Shown here piece after piece: positions 52,601 through 64,000 of a stretch of DNA of 64,000 nucleotides. The notes beneath the pieces are model-generated. The model saw only the letters and a list, made by a program, of their open reading frames with translations, ran no database searches and had not been told where the DNA came from. Location of the stretch: the NCBI GenBank assembly GCA_014549065.1, contig JACDOX010000013.1:496001-560000 (forward strand), given 5' to 3'. This DNA is from Cardinalis cardinalis (taxonomy: Eukaryota; Chordata; Aves; Passeriformes; Cardinalidae). A program made the position numbers and the translations under genes. Numbering within the stretch: the stretch's first letter is position 1; each line of letters starts with the position of its first letter.

Positions 52601-55600
52601 CTTATGCTGATCCATTAAAGCATAAATCTTTATTCTCTCTTGTCACCAGAAAAACATTTCATTTTGCATTTAACCTTTTTTTTCACAGAAGAAACTCTGG
52701 AAGCAGGAAATAAGTCCATCCCTCCTGTGAGGTTCTCCTGTCCTACTGCCCTGAGCAGCTCACCTTGACAAGGGAATTCTCACCTGTATCCTCCCCAGAG
52801 CAAGGGAACAGGTCCCACACCTTCAAGTCTCTAGAGGGGAAGTACAGGATACTCTCAATAAGCCTCAAAGGTAGGCAAGAACTTTCATTGTATTAGGTAA
52901 ACTTGCCTTTCTTTACCAAGTCCCCTGTTTTGTGTTTTAATGCCTGAAAACAGATTTTTTTTTTTTTAAGACACTGAAAAACTTAATCCATTTAATGTGT
53001 TATTGGAAACCTCAGAGTGACTCTGCAATGATTCCACAACATTCAGCAGCCTCCAAAAGGAATTTATTTTCCTTGCAGTAATGTTAGTTAGCCCCATCCT
53101 AAAAGTGCAGTGAGACNCCCAGCAACCCACACACTGTGACAGTCTCTAGCTTGTGTAGGTATTGTCAGTTCTGGCAGCAGCAGCCACACTGATTATTCAT
53201 TAATGTGGTACCCACAAAATACTGCAAGGTGATTTTTTATGCTCCCCCCAAAAATGAAATCAAACTGCAGCACATATTACAGAACTGCAGTTCTTTGGCT
53301 TTATGCTCTGCTCAACTTTGCTGACCCTAATTATCTTTAGTAAGCATCTTTGGTGAATAAGTTGACATCATGATTACATCAATGTAATCCAGTGTGGTGC
53401 AACAACTTCAGCTTCTTATCTCACAGGGGCCTGTATTTAAGGTACAAACCCCCCAAGTGATCAAAAGGAACACCCTGCACTGATGCTGCACCATCAAGTC
53501 CCCAGTGGAGAGGTGCTTCCAACACCTCCATCACTAAATGAAGCCAGTGTCCCAGAAATGGCAGCTTCCACACAGAGCTGTGCTGGACAACCAGGAGCAG
53601 CTCAGGGAGTAAGGAAGGCTGACACAGGACCACAGCACACAGCTGAGACAGGGAGACAAAGGGAATGGCTAGCTAAACAGGGGAATATATCTCTGAACAT
53701 CTGAGCTGTCTGAAGGGCTCAGTGTTCTCCTTGTAGCGTGGTCTTATCACATTGTGTTTGATGTTTTCCACCCGCGTTCTCTCTGTACAACATACCGTTC
53801 CCTTGTTTTGTTGGCATAGAAAGGAAGGAGACTGNTGGCAGAAAAGAAGTTCAGATCTTTGTCCTGTTAAACACAGACAAAGGATTTTATACCAGATTGA
53901 TTCGCAGACTGTAGGGATGTTTTCCTGGTTTTATTATTTGTTCTAGTGCTGATTTTAAAAATATTTCTGTGCAGTCCATATTGCATTTATGCAACCCCAT
54001 TTCATGCAAAAATTCTTTTTCTTCACAATTTTTAGGCAATTAATGCCTAGAAAAAATTAAGCTTTTTGAGAAAACATATACATGCATACACACACAAGAC
54101 AGACTGAAAAAGTACTTTTTGCCACAAAATATATTTTTATGTCTGCATTGGCCCCTACCTGAGAGATGAAGTTCAAAAGAAAAATTTCTTTTCAAAAAAG
54201 AGATACAATGAACTGTAATAATCAATTATTACATTACTGTAATGCCTTTCAACATGTCTTTCAGTGAAGATCTTAGCTTCACCACAGCTCTGCACATGAA
54301 TACTGCAAGCCAGTCACCAGGGGGAGGAAGAGCTCCCAGCAGATGCTTGGCCATTAAAAGAGGAGGTTCTTTGTGTTTTGTCTCTCCCAGGCCACCCAGC
54401 CATCTGAGGCACATCTAATGGACTTANGTTATGAAGTTCCAACAGTTATGAAATGGTAGAGTATTACACCCAGAAAAGTGTATGTAAAGGATATAAGAAT
54501 ATTCATGTATACATACATGCATATAAGAAAGAAAAAAAGAAAATATATTAGCCCAACTTAAGCACTTAATTCTAGAGTACAATTGAGATTGTGGATCATG
54601 GGCAGGTGTCTAGCTAGATTTCTTTGCACATCTGGCAGTAGTATCAGGCANTAACACAACAGAATGGTGTTCCCACTCCCTACGGCAGAGGATACGGAAT
54701 GAATCGTCGAACTTCAACAAGTTCCCTTGCATCATTCAGTGTGGGACTGGTAAAAAAGGCAAAAATAATTTTTTAAGTGGCAGAGTACAGCTCACCTTTT
54801 GCATAATATTGTTAAAAGATTACAATGGTGATTCACCTCTTTTTTGTTTCGGTTTGGTTTTCAGTTTAGTTGGTTTCCTTTTAAATGTAGAACTGTTTAC
54901 CCACAAATATCTACTCCCAGTGTGCAAATGACATATCAAACCCAAATGAAACATGTTATTCTTTCAGTAATATCAAACCCCATGGCTCATCAGAGCATGT
55001 ATTATGTCTTGTTAAATCCTGAGAGCAGTTTTTTGTTCCAAATGCATGCAACTGTGTGATGAAATGGGGCTACTACTGTATCTGAAAAATGTTCCAGCAG
55101 AACACACTACCTTTCAGTATGATCCAAAAAGAACTTAGAAATAAAGGAAGCAAATAAATCTTCAGTGTTATTTGTTAAATTAATTTAAATAACCAGCAGT
55201 AGCTTTCTAAAAGAAGAAAATATTGGAAGAAGACAATCAAGGTATTTCTTTTCTACACTGAGGGAAATATCTTGGATGATTTTTTTCTTTTGTTTGTGGG
55301 TTTGTTTGGGTTTTTTGGTTTTGGGGGGTTTTTTTTTGGTGGTTTTTTTTCTTTTTTGTATCCTAATTTCAGGTCATTTCCAAGGATCTATACCACAGGC
55401 CTGCACATGAGGTAGATATGAAAGTTTCTAATGTCAGAGCAAACAGAGGTGGATAACAAAACAAAGGATTATAAACAAACTGTCATGATTTTTATGTGAC
55501 TCTGAGGGATCAAAAATTAGGATTAAGGTCAATGCATAATAAATCACTTGGAAACTGGAATCAGAGGGAACATGTGTGCCCCACATAAACACAAATATCC

Positions 55601-58600
55601 AATTTGTATGTATAAAAATGAGTCAGAGAGACTTAGAGGAGTAGCAAGTATTGCCAACANTGCATTAAAATCTGCATTAATAATGTCTGATCTAATGCCA
55701 AATCTTCATGATTAGCAGAAAGTTTGATTGTTGAGAGAGGAAGATCAAATTCAGATTACTGTCTCAGAGTAAACACAGTATGAACAATCAATCTGACATT
55801 ACAAATAGCCATGATTTCATCGTAAGTACANGAAAAATGAAGGACTTCTAAGCCTACAAGAAAATACTCACAAGACCAGGTAATCACATCCCTGCTGGAT
55901 GGGTGAGTGCTGTGTTAAGCATACTCCCTNGCAGATATAAAAGAATCCATAATATAGCCATGGGAAAAAACCAACTGTGAGTTTTATTTCTACTTTCCCA
56001 TACGGATACTCCCGTGCCTTACTGTGAATAAGCTGATACTGCAGCCACAAATATAACATAATTGCAGAGTCAGTGGGGAAACTGAGTCCACTGGAAGCAG
56101 TTTGACTAGTTGCACTGCACACTTAAGGTTTTCAGTTTTCCCAAGATGCAGCATTTTGGTGGCGTCCCAGCTCCTGACTCCAGGGGTNCCACTCTACTTC
56201 CCATTAGTGCCAGCCCCAGACTGGAGATGTAAAATTTTTTTCTCAGAATAAAAAAAGACTAACCACACAGCTAGTAAGTGCTTGGATAGCTTGATTATCG
56301 TAGTTTTTTTTGACCAAGAATTGCTTCTGTGAGTCAGAGAAACAGCCAAAGCAGGAGGCCCTCCTGATCCTGCATTGGGATCGGTGTTAGGTTGCAGCAG
56401 CACTGACGTCTGTCCATCCATCAGGATCCAGCCACAAAGCCTAGGCACAGCACCCTCATTTGCTGAACATTCAACACCAGAAGAATAAAACCCCTCCTGG
56501 AAAAGCAACATTCTACAAAAGGCTTATGTGGAGAAGTGCTAGCCTGAGGAACAAATGTCCAGCAATGCACTCAAGCACTGTATCACCGGCTTTTAGGAGA
56601 AGGTGGCTCTTAAACTTGACAAACACCCTGGAAAAGCTCTCCTGAACAAAGCACTAGAGAAAACNTTAGGCTTTTAGTGACGGTAATAGAAACCTCATGT
56701 AGACAATTAGAGGAAAACAGTGGAGATTAGTAGGGTGGTGGCATCTGCCCTCCTCATTACAATGAAGTACACCAGCAGCCTCCTCATCTGGTACCAGGCA
56801 CAAGGGAAAAATGCACAGACTCCCGAGTCTAACTCCACATGGAAACTCATCTCAGGACACAGAGCAGACCTTTAGTNGGAGCTCACAGCACTAACTGGTT
56901 CACAGGGTTCCTCTCACAGCACATCACNGTGCTCCAAAGCACAACGAGGCATCAGTAACCACAGCTTACTCCTTCTGCCTNAAGATGGTCAGTGAATGAA
57001 CACCACAGAGAATCATGAGTCAAGACAGGCCAGATGGTAAGTGGCAATGGCAATTTAATGACAACTACATGATCAGACATTATAATATTCAAGTGTCTCA
57101 GAACTCTGGTACTAATAATGGGCCTCCCTCTGAGAAGAGCACACTGCTAGGTNCTGGTATCACCCTTTATGGCCTCTCCCCTGGAGTGCTGGGACCCTCA
57201 GAGCTGCTGTATTTCACAGCATAATGGGACAGAGGNGACATGGAGGTTACAGCTTCAGTCTCCACAACATTCATCCCAACAAAGTCCTGGTCAGCATCAT
57301 TAGAGAGCACTGATTTTCTAAATTAGTTTTGTTCTCAGTTCAGCAGTTGTCAACTTCAGCAGTGCCCATTTCTCTCCATTGATTACAGAGAGAGCACACA
57401 CAGAATAAGCTTGGAGCAGCTCAGGTGCAGACATCTACACAGAAGTGCCTCCTGTGCATCTGGGAGTTTTAGGGGAACTACTGGAAAAGCAGATGGCTAT
57501 GCTAATGTCAAGGGTCCCGTAATTCAAGGAAGAAAATGTAGATCCCTGCACTTCAAATCTATTTTTTTTGAACTGTGGCCTCTTCAACAGGTGTTCACCC
57601 TGAACANGTCCCAGAATGGTCAGGTCATCTAAAGAGCAGCTGTTCAGCTGAGAGAGACACCCTTTCTCCCCCTGCAGCTGCAGAGATCATCTGATACTTC
57701 AAAGCACTGTGACACTTCCTTCAATACCATGGAAGGTTCAAGGGCTTGTGTCCAGTACAGGGTAGCACACTGAGTTTATCAAGTTCATCAGCCCAGGCAG
57801 GAAGGTCATGCTGAGCACAGTTTGAAGATATCAGAAGTTGATAAAATCAGCAGGCATCACTTCACCAGAGTAAGTCCTCCCTGCTATCTGAGACATGCTA
57901 CCTCCAAATTTAAGCATGGACACACAGTCCTGTCTTCAGTAGAAGCCTTTGTGGCCCTTCCTACATACCTGATTTGTTTACTTAATACCACCTAACCAGT
58001 TATCAGACCAGGCTGAAGAGCTTCACCTTGCAGCAAAGCAGGAGCATGTGGCTCTGCTCAGCCTGCAGGGGTGGGAGATTGCTTCCAAACATCAGTTCTT
58101 GATACCTCCTGAAACCCATCAGCCTTTAGATGGCCACCAGCTCTCCNTAGTGCTGTTTGCTGTCAGTGTTATTTATCCACTTGAGCTTCTGGCTCTGTTC
58201 ACACTATAGCAAGTACTGTTTGATACCACTTATCCTTCACAGNAGATGGTTTGGTGATTGGCCAAAGCATAGCCTCAAGCACAAGGACTGACTTGCCTCC
58301 TGTATTCAGTGGNTTAAGGCTGCCCCTGTGGGCACCTCAAGGGCAGAGGCTTGTGGGTCACTTAAACTTCAGTCAAACAGCATGAGACACACGTCTTGTG
58401 AAAATCCATTTTTCACAAAAATTCTCAAGAAAATGTATTCCAAAATAAAACACAGATGACTGTGTATTTACTTTATACCAAACATCACTGGAAACTGTAC
58501 ACTGGATGAATGCAGTCCAGTATGGCACCTTCTCTGACCTTAACCTTCACATCTCTTTATAACTGGTACAANCAAGACTTACAGGCCTAATTACTTTTGT

Positions 58601-59724
58601 TGGTAATGACGCCTTTGCCTGAAATTGATACAACACACTACAGATAGGGAAAAGCAAAGGGTTAGTTACTTGAATAAGGAAAGTCTGTGTATTGTCAAGT
58701 GTCCAGCCAGACACATACAGACTCCCCTGGCATGCAGAGTCAGGTTCCAGGAAAAAGACCTCAGTGGTCTTTTCTATTACTGTGTTTTAATCATGTGTTT
58801 GTCACATCCCTTATTCCAACTATCTTCCTCATGCCTGTGCAGAAAGAATTAAGACTCTTCTGAAACACTGGGTTTTTTTTGTATGAAATAACTGCTNATC
58901 AGAGCAATTACTTTCATACAATATAGCTTATGAAAAAGAATTGTTCACTTGGTTCTACTTTACCCTACACTACAGATGGAACAGAAAGCAACACACATGT
59001 GAATTTGTATTTCACCAGGAAACTAATCCTTCGCAGACTTTTCATTGTTATTTGCTGTCTTGAACTAACAACAATTTAATCACGGTTAGTTAGATAACCT
59101 CATCACTCAAAGAAATACCAAAAACTTTTATTCTCTTGTGATGCAACATTAAATATTTTTAAAACCTCCTTTCTGAAACATCCCTTACGTGTCTTCNGGC
59201 AGGGGCCCACCCTGGCTCAGGCAGTGGGCACACACAATGCTGCACTTTCACTGTGGAAGCCAGAAAGGGACTGGAACACCTTAGTGAAATANCCAGTCAC
59301 AGTTAGCTCTGCTACAAACTGCACCAGAATTATGTGTACTGTTACAGAGTCAGATGTACCCAGGGTACAAGCTTTCTAAAGGGGTAATTTTTGGCTAGCA
59401 AGCTGCAGTTAAAGCACTCTTTTCTCTAAAATATTTTAAATTTTTCTTGGTTTTTATTGCTATTAAAATTTAAGCCAGAGAACTTCACTAGTTTATAACA
59501 GACAAAGACTACTATGCTTTCAGCAGAAAACACAAAGCAAAACCAGATCAAGTAAAAGCCTACAGGGCCAGGTAACAGACAGTGTGGACAGCCTCCTTGC
59601 AAAAAGCCATGGTGAAGCAACCCTCTAAGGATGGTTCAAACAAAGCACATTCATAGAACTTCACTCAAGCTAAAACCCAAGCTGGACGAAATGGGCATAG
59701 CAAGGTGGCTACTTGTCCTACCTA
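49641..59724. other. Region upstream of ST7 exon 1b, left part
   Basis: No gene was recognised. GC is moderately raised at 50.4-50.95 kb, producing overlapping open frames up to 150 codons on both strands with no identifiable domain. The rest is AT-rich with the G/T tract at 55.3 kb. If the long-isoform first exon lies beyond 64000, this is intron 1 of that transcript. Confidence 0.6.
55279..55359. repeat. G/T-rich low-complexity tract
   Basis: About 80 bases of the plus strand are almost purely T and G, with G runs of three, three and six. The minus strand is correspondingly A/C-rich. Long T runs separate the G runs. Confidence 0.9.
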
Positions 59725-60130
59725 CCTGGCTGTCACAGCACACACCACAGAGGAGTCAGTCACACTGCAGGGAGTATCACCATACAAGTTCAGAAAGCTT
59801 CAACCAATACAGAGTAACACCATGTCACATCAGAAGGCTTCAGGTGTCAGCCAGTACAGAGTAACACCACATCACTTCAGAAGGCTGCAAGCATCTGCCC
59901 TTCTTGTTCTTTAGCCCAACCTTTTATACCCCTCATGTTCATGCATTGCACCTGTGTGCCCTCTGTTCCCTTTGGTGGTTGGTCAGTGCCCCTGGGCACT
60001 CCATGGCTCATTGCTGTCAGTGCTGCTCATCTGCTTTTCACACCTGTGCCCATTGGGGNTGAGGCTGGGCAGCAGCCCCACTCCCAATTACCACAAACTG
60101 TGTGCCTACACCTGGCCACAGACAAGCTCA
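59725..60130. mobile_element. Probable endogenous-retrovirus LTR (solo)
   Basis: The segment has the composition and landmarks of a songbird ERV long terminal repeat. Short near-repeats containing CAGAGTAACACCA lie in the presumed U3. A TATA-like CTTTTATACC follows, then a GC-richer block around GTGTGCCCTCTGTTCC and GGGCACTCCATGGCTC, then TTACCACAAACTG. No gag, pol or env remnant was seen beside it, so it is best read as a solo LTR. Family, orientation and exact ends are uncertain because the terminal dinucleotides and target-site duplication could not be fixed by eye. Confidence 0.55.
59791..59900. repeat. Degenerate 40-47 bp tandem repeat inside the LTR
   Basis: The units begin CAGAARGCT: 59791-59830 (40 bases), 59831-59877 (47 bases), then a partial third from 59878. 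Units one and two share CCARTACAGAGTAACACCA. A partial unit containing AGTATCACCATACAAG precedes them at about 59773. Repeats of this sort in U3 often hold enhancer sites, but none is identified here. Confidence 0.8.
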
Positions 60131-60329
60131 GATACCAGCCCTCTACTCAGACCTGTCCCTCACTTGCCCCACGCTTCTTAATCCAGAGCTCTGAGGCATC
60201 AGCATCCATCCCTCCCCTTGGAGAGCACCCAGCCTTTCCCGACACACAGCCAATCCCCTCCTCAAACCCACAGTAAAATCCTCCCTCCCGCCTGCCTTGC
60301 TCCATATCCTGTGTTGAGCCTCCGAAATC

Positions 60330-60680
60330 GCCCTCCAGGAGCAGAGGTTGCAAAGGTGCCCAAGTCCCTGTCCCATCAGGACCAGCTGGGGTGGGTTATA
60401 CATGGTCACATCTGCCTGGGTTTTGAATGTCTCCAAGAATGAAGACTGCACAGCCTCTCTGGGCAGCCTGCTCTGGGGTCTGAACACCCTCAGAGCAAAG
60501 AAACGCTGTCTCGTGTTCAGATAGAATTTCTTGTGTTTCATCTGCCTGTTGCCTCTTGTTCTACCACTGGGCCCCCCTGGGAATCCAATCTGTGTATCCA
60601 AGTCCATCTCAAACACTGCAGCCCCTCCTGGCCCAGAATTGATCTCTCTGACAAAATATTCTTCTGTCTCAACCAGAGAT
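60330..60680 (-). mobile_element. CR1 LINE fragment with C-terminal ORF2 remnant (minus)
   Basis: The minus strand encodes a recognisable remnant of the CR1 reverse-transcriptase C terminus: KKFYLNTRQRFF, then ALRV and RLPREAVQSSFLETFK, the equivalents of the family's LNTRKRFFTVRV and LPREVVESPSLEVFK blocks. The nucleotide landmarks CACAGCCTCTCTGGGCAGCC and GTTGCCTCTTGTTCTACCAC agree. The 201-codon minus-strand ORF at 60143-60748 spans this element, part of the neighbouring sequence to the left, and an unrelated hairpin to the right. It is an accident of the open frame rather than a gene. The left edge is uncertain. Confidence 0.88.
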
Positions 60681-60681
60681 C

Positions 60682-60766
60682 CCTTATTGTAATAAATTAT
60701 GCACATTGTTGTGTCCTTGGATGAAAACAAGGATATGAGAATGTGCATAATTTATTTCAATAATGG
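60682..60766. repeat. Long imperfect hairpin next to a CR1
   Basis: A perfect 17-base inverted repeat, AATAAATTATGCACATT at 60691-60707 and its complement at 60740-60756, is extended outward by a further six paired bases. Inward it is extended by CCTTG/CAAGG (60715-60719 with 60728-60732), which closes an eight-base loop. The whole fold is about 85 bases with a few internal mismatches. It is outside the CR1 match. Confidence 0.9.
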
Positions 60767-60994
60767 TACTTAAAGCAGATGGATATATAACTGCATTCTT
60801 TTTGTCTTCCTTTTTCCTAAAATCTNAATATCAAGTTTTTTGCACATCTTTGGAATTAACCTCAAACAGAAACTCAGCCTTAAGAGCTGAGTGTTTTTTA
60901 GGCTTCTATAATTTGTCCAAGATTATTCACATCAGAAAAGTATTCTGTCCATCACTGCATTTGAGGCAAAAGAACATTTAATAAAGCCAGCAAA

Positions 60995-61081
60995 TTTATA
61001 TAATAACAGTAACAATAACAACAATAATAAAAATATAGATAATATGTACTCTATATATTATAATATATTATATATAATAAA
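60995..61081. repeat. AT-rich satellite-like tract
   Basis: ATAACAGTAACAATAACAAC is followed by AATAATAAAAATATAG and TATATTATAATATATTAT, a mixed ATA/TA low-complexity stretch. Confidence 0.9.
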
Positions 61082-62487
61082 GGAGAAAGAAGCCTTGATC
61101 TAAAAGCACAACATTGTGCCTTTTCCTAATGCAGAGCTACTGAAGGAAAAATATACATCTCTGAGGAACATTCTATAGTGAAAACTTCAGCAACAATTCT
61201 CGACTTTTGCCAAATTGAGACTGAAATAATGCTTAGACTGAACTAGTTTTAAGAGAGCATAATAAATAGATTTTAATACATTAATAAATACTAGCTGTAA
61301 ACCACAGGAAGTGTCTTTGCTTCCCCCTTTTAGCATCTTAAAAAAAATTGCAATAGTAACAGGACACTTTTGCAGACCTAATAGTATACAAGTAACCATT
61401 TCAACTACAGTCTAAGGAAAAAAAACCCATGCAGTGATGGCATGACAAAGTATTTCCATGTCATCAAGCCCAATGAAACAGATTGNGTCAGGGAGTTGGG
61501 AAGTTTCTGAAGATAAACAAGGATCATAAGAACCTTTGATTTTCCAAACCAAGGACTTTCCCATATGGGGTACCGCACAGCAAATGGGACAGATAATACT
61601 TCAGAACCAAATAATGGCTTATATATTTTTTTAAAATTACTGTACTTTTTATTGTTTCTTGAAAATAATCAGAAAACTGTTTAAATTGGTTATTTACCTT
61701 TGCTGTGAAACAACTGAGTNTCTGAATTTCCTTGATTTTAGGCACCAATGATCTCAGAGAAAATATGGTCTTAATCACACTCATGGTTTTTTCTTCCAAT
61801 TGACAGATGAATTAATATGCTGTTGGCAATGAACAAAACTTTTAATCCTCTTAAGATGCAGCATTTTAGCTCAGGGTGAATATTCAAACCTCGCCTGTTT
61901 TAATTTTCTTTCACAATCAGACAGATCCAGATTTCTGACAATACTGCAGCATCATTTTATTGCTTCTGCAGCAACAAAATGGGTTTTTTTTATATCTCAC
62001 CATCACAATTTCACTAAACCATGCCTTTAGAAGCTCTACAGAGCTGTTTATGATCCCCTTCAGCTGCATGCACTGCTACCTAGCCTTCAGCTACCATGTG
62101 CTCCCCAAGTGCAGCCATGTGAGCCCGTCCCCCTCAAACCCACCTTCTGGCACTCGCCCTCCTGAGCAGCCTGTGGACAATCAGGGCTTGGAATGGACTT
62201 GGCTGAGCAGAGTATGGGGAACAGTACACAGCAAGACAGGCTGCCCACACAGCAACCTGCTCAAGTCACTGCTGACCCTGAGCCAGCTCTGCCACCTTCA
62301 CCCATCTGCAGGATCAGAGAGTTCCCACTACCTGGGATGTTCCTACTGCAGCAAATGTTGTGGTCATGAGCAAATACAGCCTTGGGTCACCTCTGTATTC
62401 CTACATACCAGACCATTATGTTGGAACTAACAGAAGTAACATACTGTTCTCCAAACAGGCAGAATACAGCCTTTGGATAAAATAGCC

Positions 62488-62543
62488 TCTAGACACCAAC
62501 TCTAGAATGTCTAGAGTGCCCTCACTCTAGATATTCTAGAGTG
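62488..62543. repeat. Cluster of five TCTAGA sites in twin palindromes
   Basis: TCTAGA occurs at 62488, 62501, 62510, 62526 and 62535. Two palindromes result. The first, 62499-62517, has eight-base arms ACTCTAGA/TCTAGAGT around ATG. The second, 62523-62543, has nine-base arms CACTCTAGA/TCTAGAGTG around TAT. Five bases separate them. Confidence 0.95.
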
Positions 62544-64000
62544 AATGTATAAGCTATTTTTTCAAAGAGAGTACAGTTCTTGTGGGAAATACAAACCATC
62601 CTTTTTCATTTCAATGATNGTTGAAGTAATTTCTGAATGAAGCTTGAAAAAAAAATCTTGATTTAGAGGTGCTGCTTAAATGTAAACCTGAATGCTGCAT
62701 CTTAAATGACAGCTGCTAGTCTCAAGGCACAAAGGTAGTTCAGGGAAATGAAGCACAGTCCCACAAAAGGATTTGGTGCAGCCTCTGAATTCCCACTGCT
62801 GACAGAGAGCTCAATAGGCATCTTTCACACATTCTATTTTGTTCTTTTGTTTGTTTATTTGTTGCATAGAGTTTACGGTCTTCAAGATGGCGGCAGGACC
62901 TTAAGAAGGCTTCTGCCCTTTTGAAATCTCCNAACTTCCTCCTACACTCAAAGAGAAACCATTTCTCTTTCCACTTCTATTCCACAACTCTCAAGCTGCC
63001 TTTCTATAACTTGCACAACTCATTANGAAGCGCTAACAGCAGAGTGCAGTGAGCCTCCCAGTGCATCCCCCACCTCCAGACCCTTCCCCTAGGGAACTGC
63101 TTCCCAAGAGCTCCAGCGCAGTTTCCATTTAAAAGCTTCAGACTCTGCCAGAAGGAGCTGGGTTGTCAAATTTCCAATCTGTGCTCTCTACACAGTACTC
63201 AGATGTGCTTCTGCAGTAGTAAATGTCAGCTCTCCCTTGTGGCATGCACCTACCTTTTAACACAGCAATGATTGAAACCTTGCACAAGCATCTTCCTCTC
63301 TGTGCTCCTATTCCTCACTTCTAATCCAGACACAGTCTCCTTCTGAGAGAAATAGTGAAGGAACAAGGAAACAGTGACCACTTGAGGAATGGGGAGACAA
63401 GCCTCCACCCAGCTGGGGTCCAGAGATCCTCATCAGTCACTATCACTCATTCTACCCCCAAAGATGCTCACATTATGAGCCTCCTTGCATGCCTTGGAGT
63501 CCACCTTCACCATTCCAGCACGGACTTGGCAATCACAGTTTTTTCAGATCTTTGATTTTGCTTTCACAGGGAGCTAAACCAAGTATATATACATTGTTTT
63601 TATCAAAACCCAGGGGGTCTTCACAAGACCCAACGGACAGCAAAGGTCTTGCCTGAGAAATAACAGGCTAATGAAAGTACTATGCAAGAGACTGTGAAGT
63701 GCCATTACAGCAGTGCAATACAGAGCCCTTTCCAGCAAATACTGAAGAACCCAAATTAAACACTGCCATATTGCTGCGTGGCAGCAATCCACACAGTAGN
63801 CTGGGCTCATTTCCCAGGTCAGCAAAGGTTTTCCCTGCTACAGGGATGTACTTGAATTTACAACACCAATTAATCTAAAATCTCCATGAGTCTGCAGTGG
63901 AGAGCTTCAGGGAACAGGCTCTGCTGAAGAGCCAGAGACTGGTAATCAAAGTGCATGGCAGGGAAGAGACAGAGTCAGGGCTGGCTGAGGTGTGAGCACA

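Larger units (their letters stand above)
60767..64000. other. Region upstream of ST7 exon 1b, right end
   Basis: AT-rich DNA with the satellite-like tract at 61.0 kb and the TCTAGA palindromes at 62.5 kb. A plus-strand open frame of 156 codons at 61960-62430 has no recognisable domain and no splice or promoter context. No gene is supported. Confidence 0.6.

Noticed and set aside
60143..60748. Minus-strand open frame of 201 codons
   Set aside because: It is a composite of a CR1 reverse-transcriptase remnant, flanking sequence and a hairpin. It has no independent gene structure.
61960..62430. Plus-strand open frame of 156 codons
   Set aside because: No domain or family resemblance, no promoter or splice context, and not unusual in length for chance in moderately GC-rich DNA.
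1..64000. CRISPR arrays, tRNA, rRNA, bacterial operons or phage
   Set aside because: None seen. The sequence is vertebrate intronic DNA.

Overview
The window looks like a piece of a bird genome, probably a songbird. The basis is an ordinary vertebrate gene with GT-AG introns, several CR1 LINE fragments (the dominant avian retrotransposon), a probable endogenous-retrovirus LTR of a kind common in passerines, and otherwise AT-rich single-copy DNA. Ambiguous bases (N) are scattered singly through it, roughly one every few hundred bases, but none falls in a coding exon. Nothing prokaryotic was seen: no operons, CRISPR arrays, tRNA or rRNA genes.

The one protein-coding gene I can support is ST7 (suppressor of tumorigenicity 7), on the minus strand. 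Three exons are visible. An alternative first exon lies at 49066-49102 (coding part 49066-49087, peptide MFGTESS). Exon 2 is at 13022-13104 and exon 3 at 3825-3984. They join in frame with consensus splice sites to give the first 88 residues of the short-start isoform. The rest of the gene continues leftward beyond base 1. The canonical first exon of the long isoform was not found and probably lies to the right of 64000, so most or all of the window is ST7 gene body.

Layout: 1-3824 is the start of intron 3 with one CR1. 3770-4165 is a sharp CpG-rich island containing exon 3. 3985-13021 is intron 2 with one CR1. 13105-49065 is a 36 kb intron with two CR1 pieces and simple repeats. 48830-49640 is a moderately CpG-rich segment with a full CRE, a GC box and the alternative first exon. 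49640-64000 is upstream or intronic DNA with a probable LTR and a CR1 at 59.7-60.7 kb.

The points most worth a second look are these. (1) Exon 3 is extremely GC-rich (52 of 53 codons end in G or C), and the Asn/Ser-rich tract I remember from mammals is Ser/Ala/Gly here. (2) The alternative first exon is preceded by an acceptor-like pyrimidine tract. (3) Several long hairpins and twin palindromes occur in the introns (5.6, 13.7, 60.7 and 62.5 kb) that repeats do not explain and that resemble template-switch products or hairpin RNAs. I found no evidence of a novel gene system.
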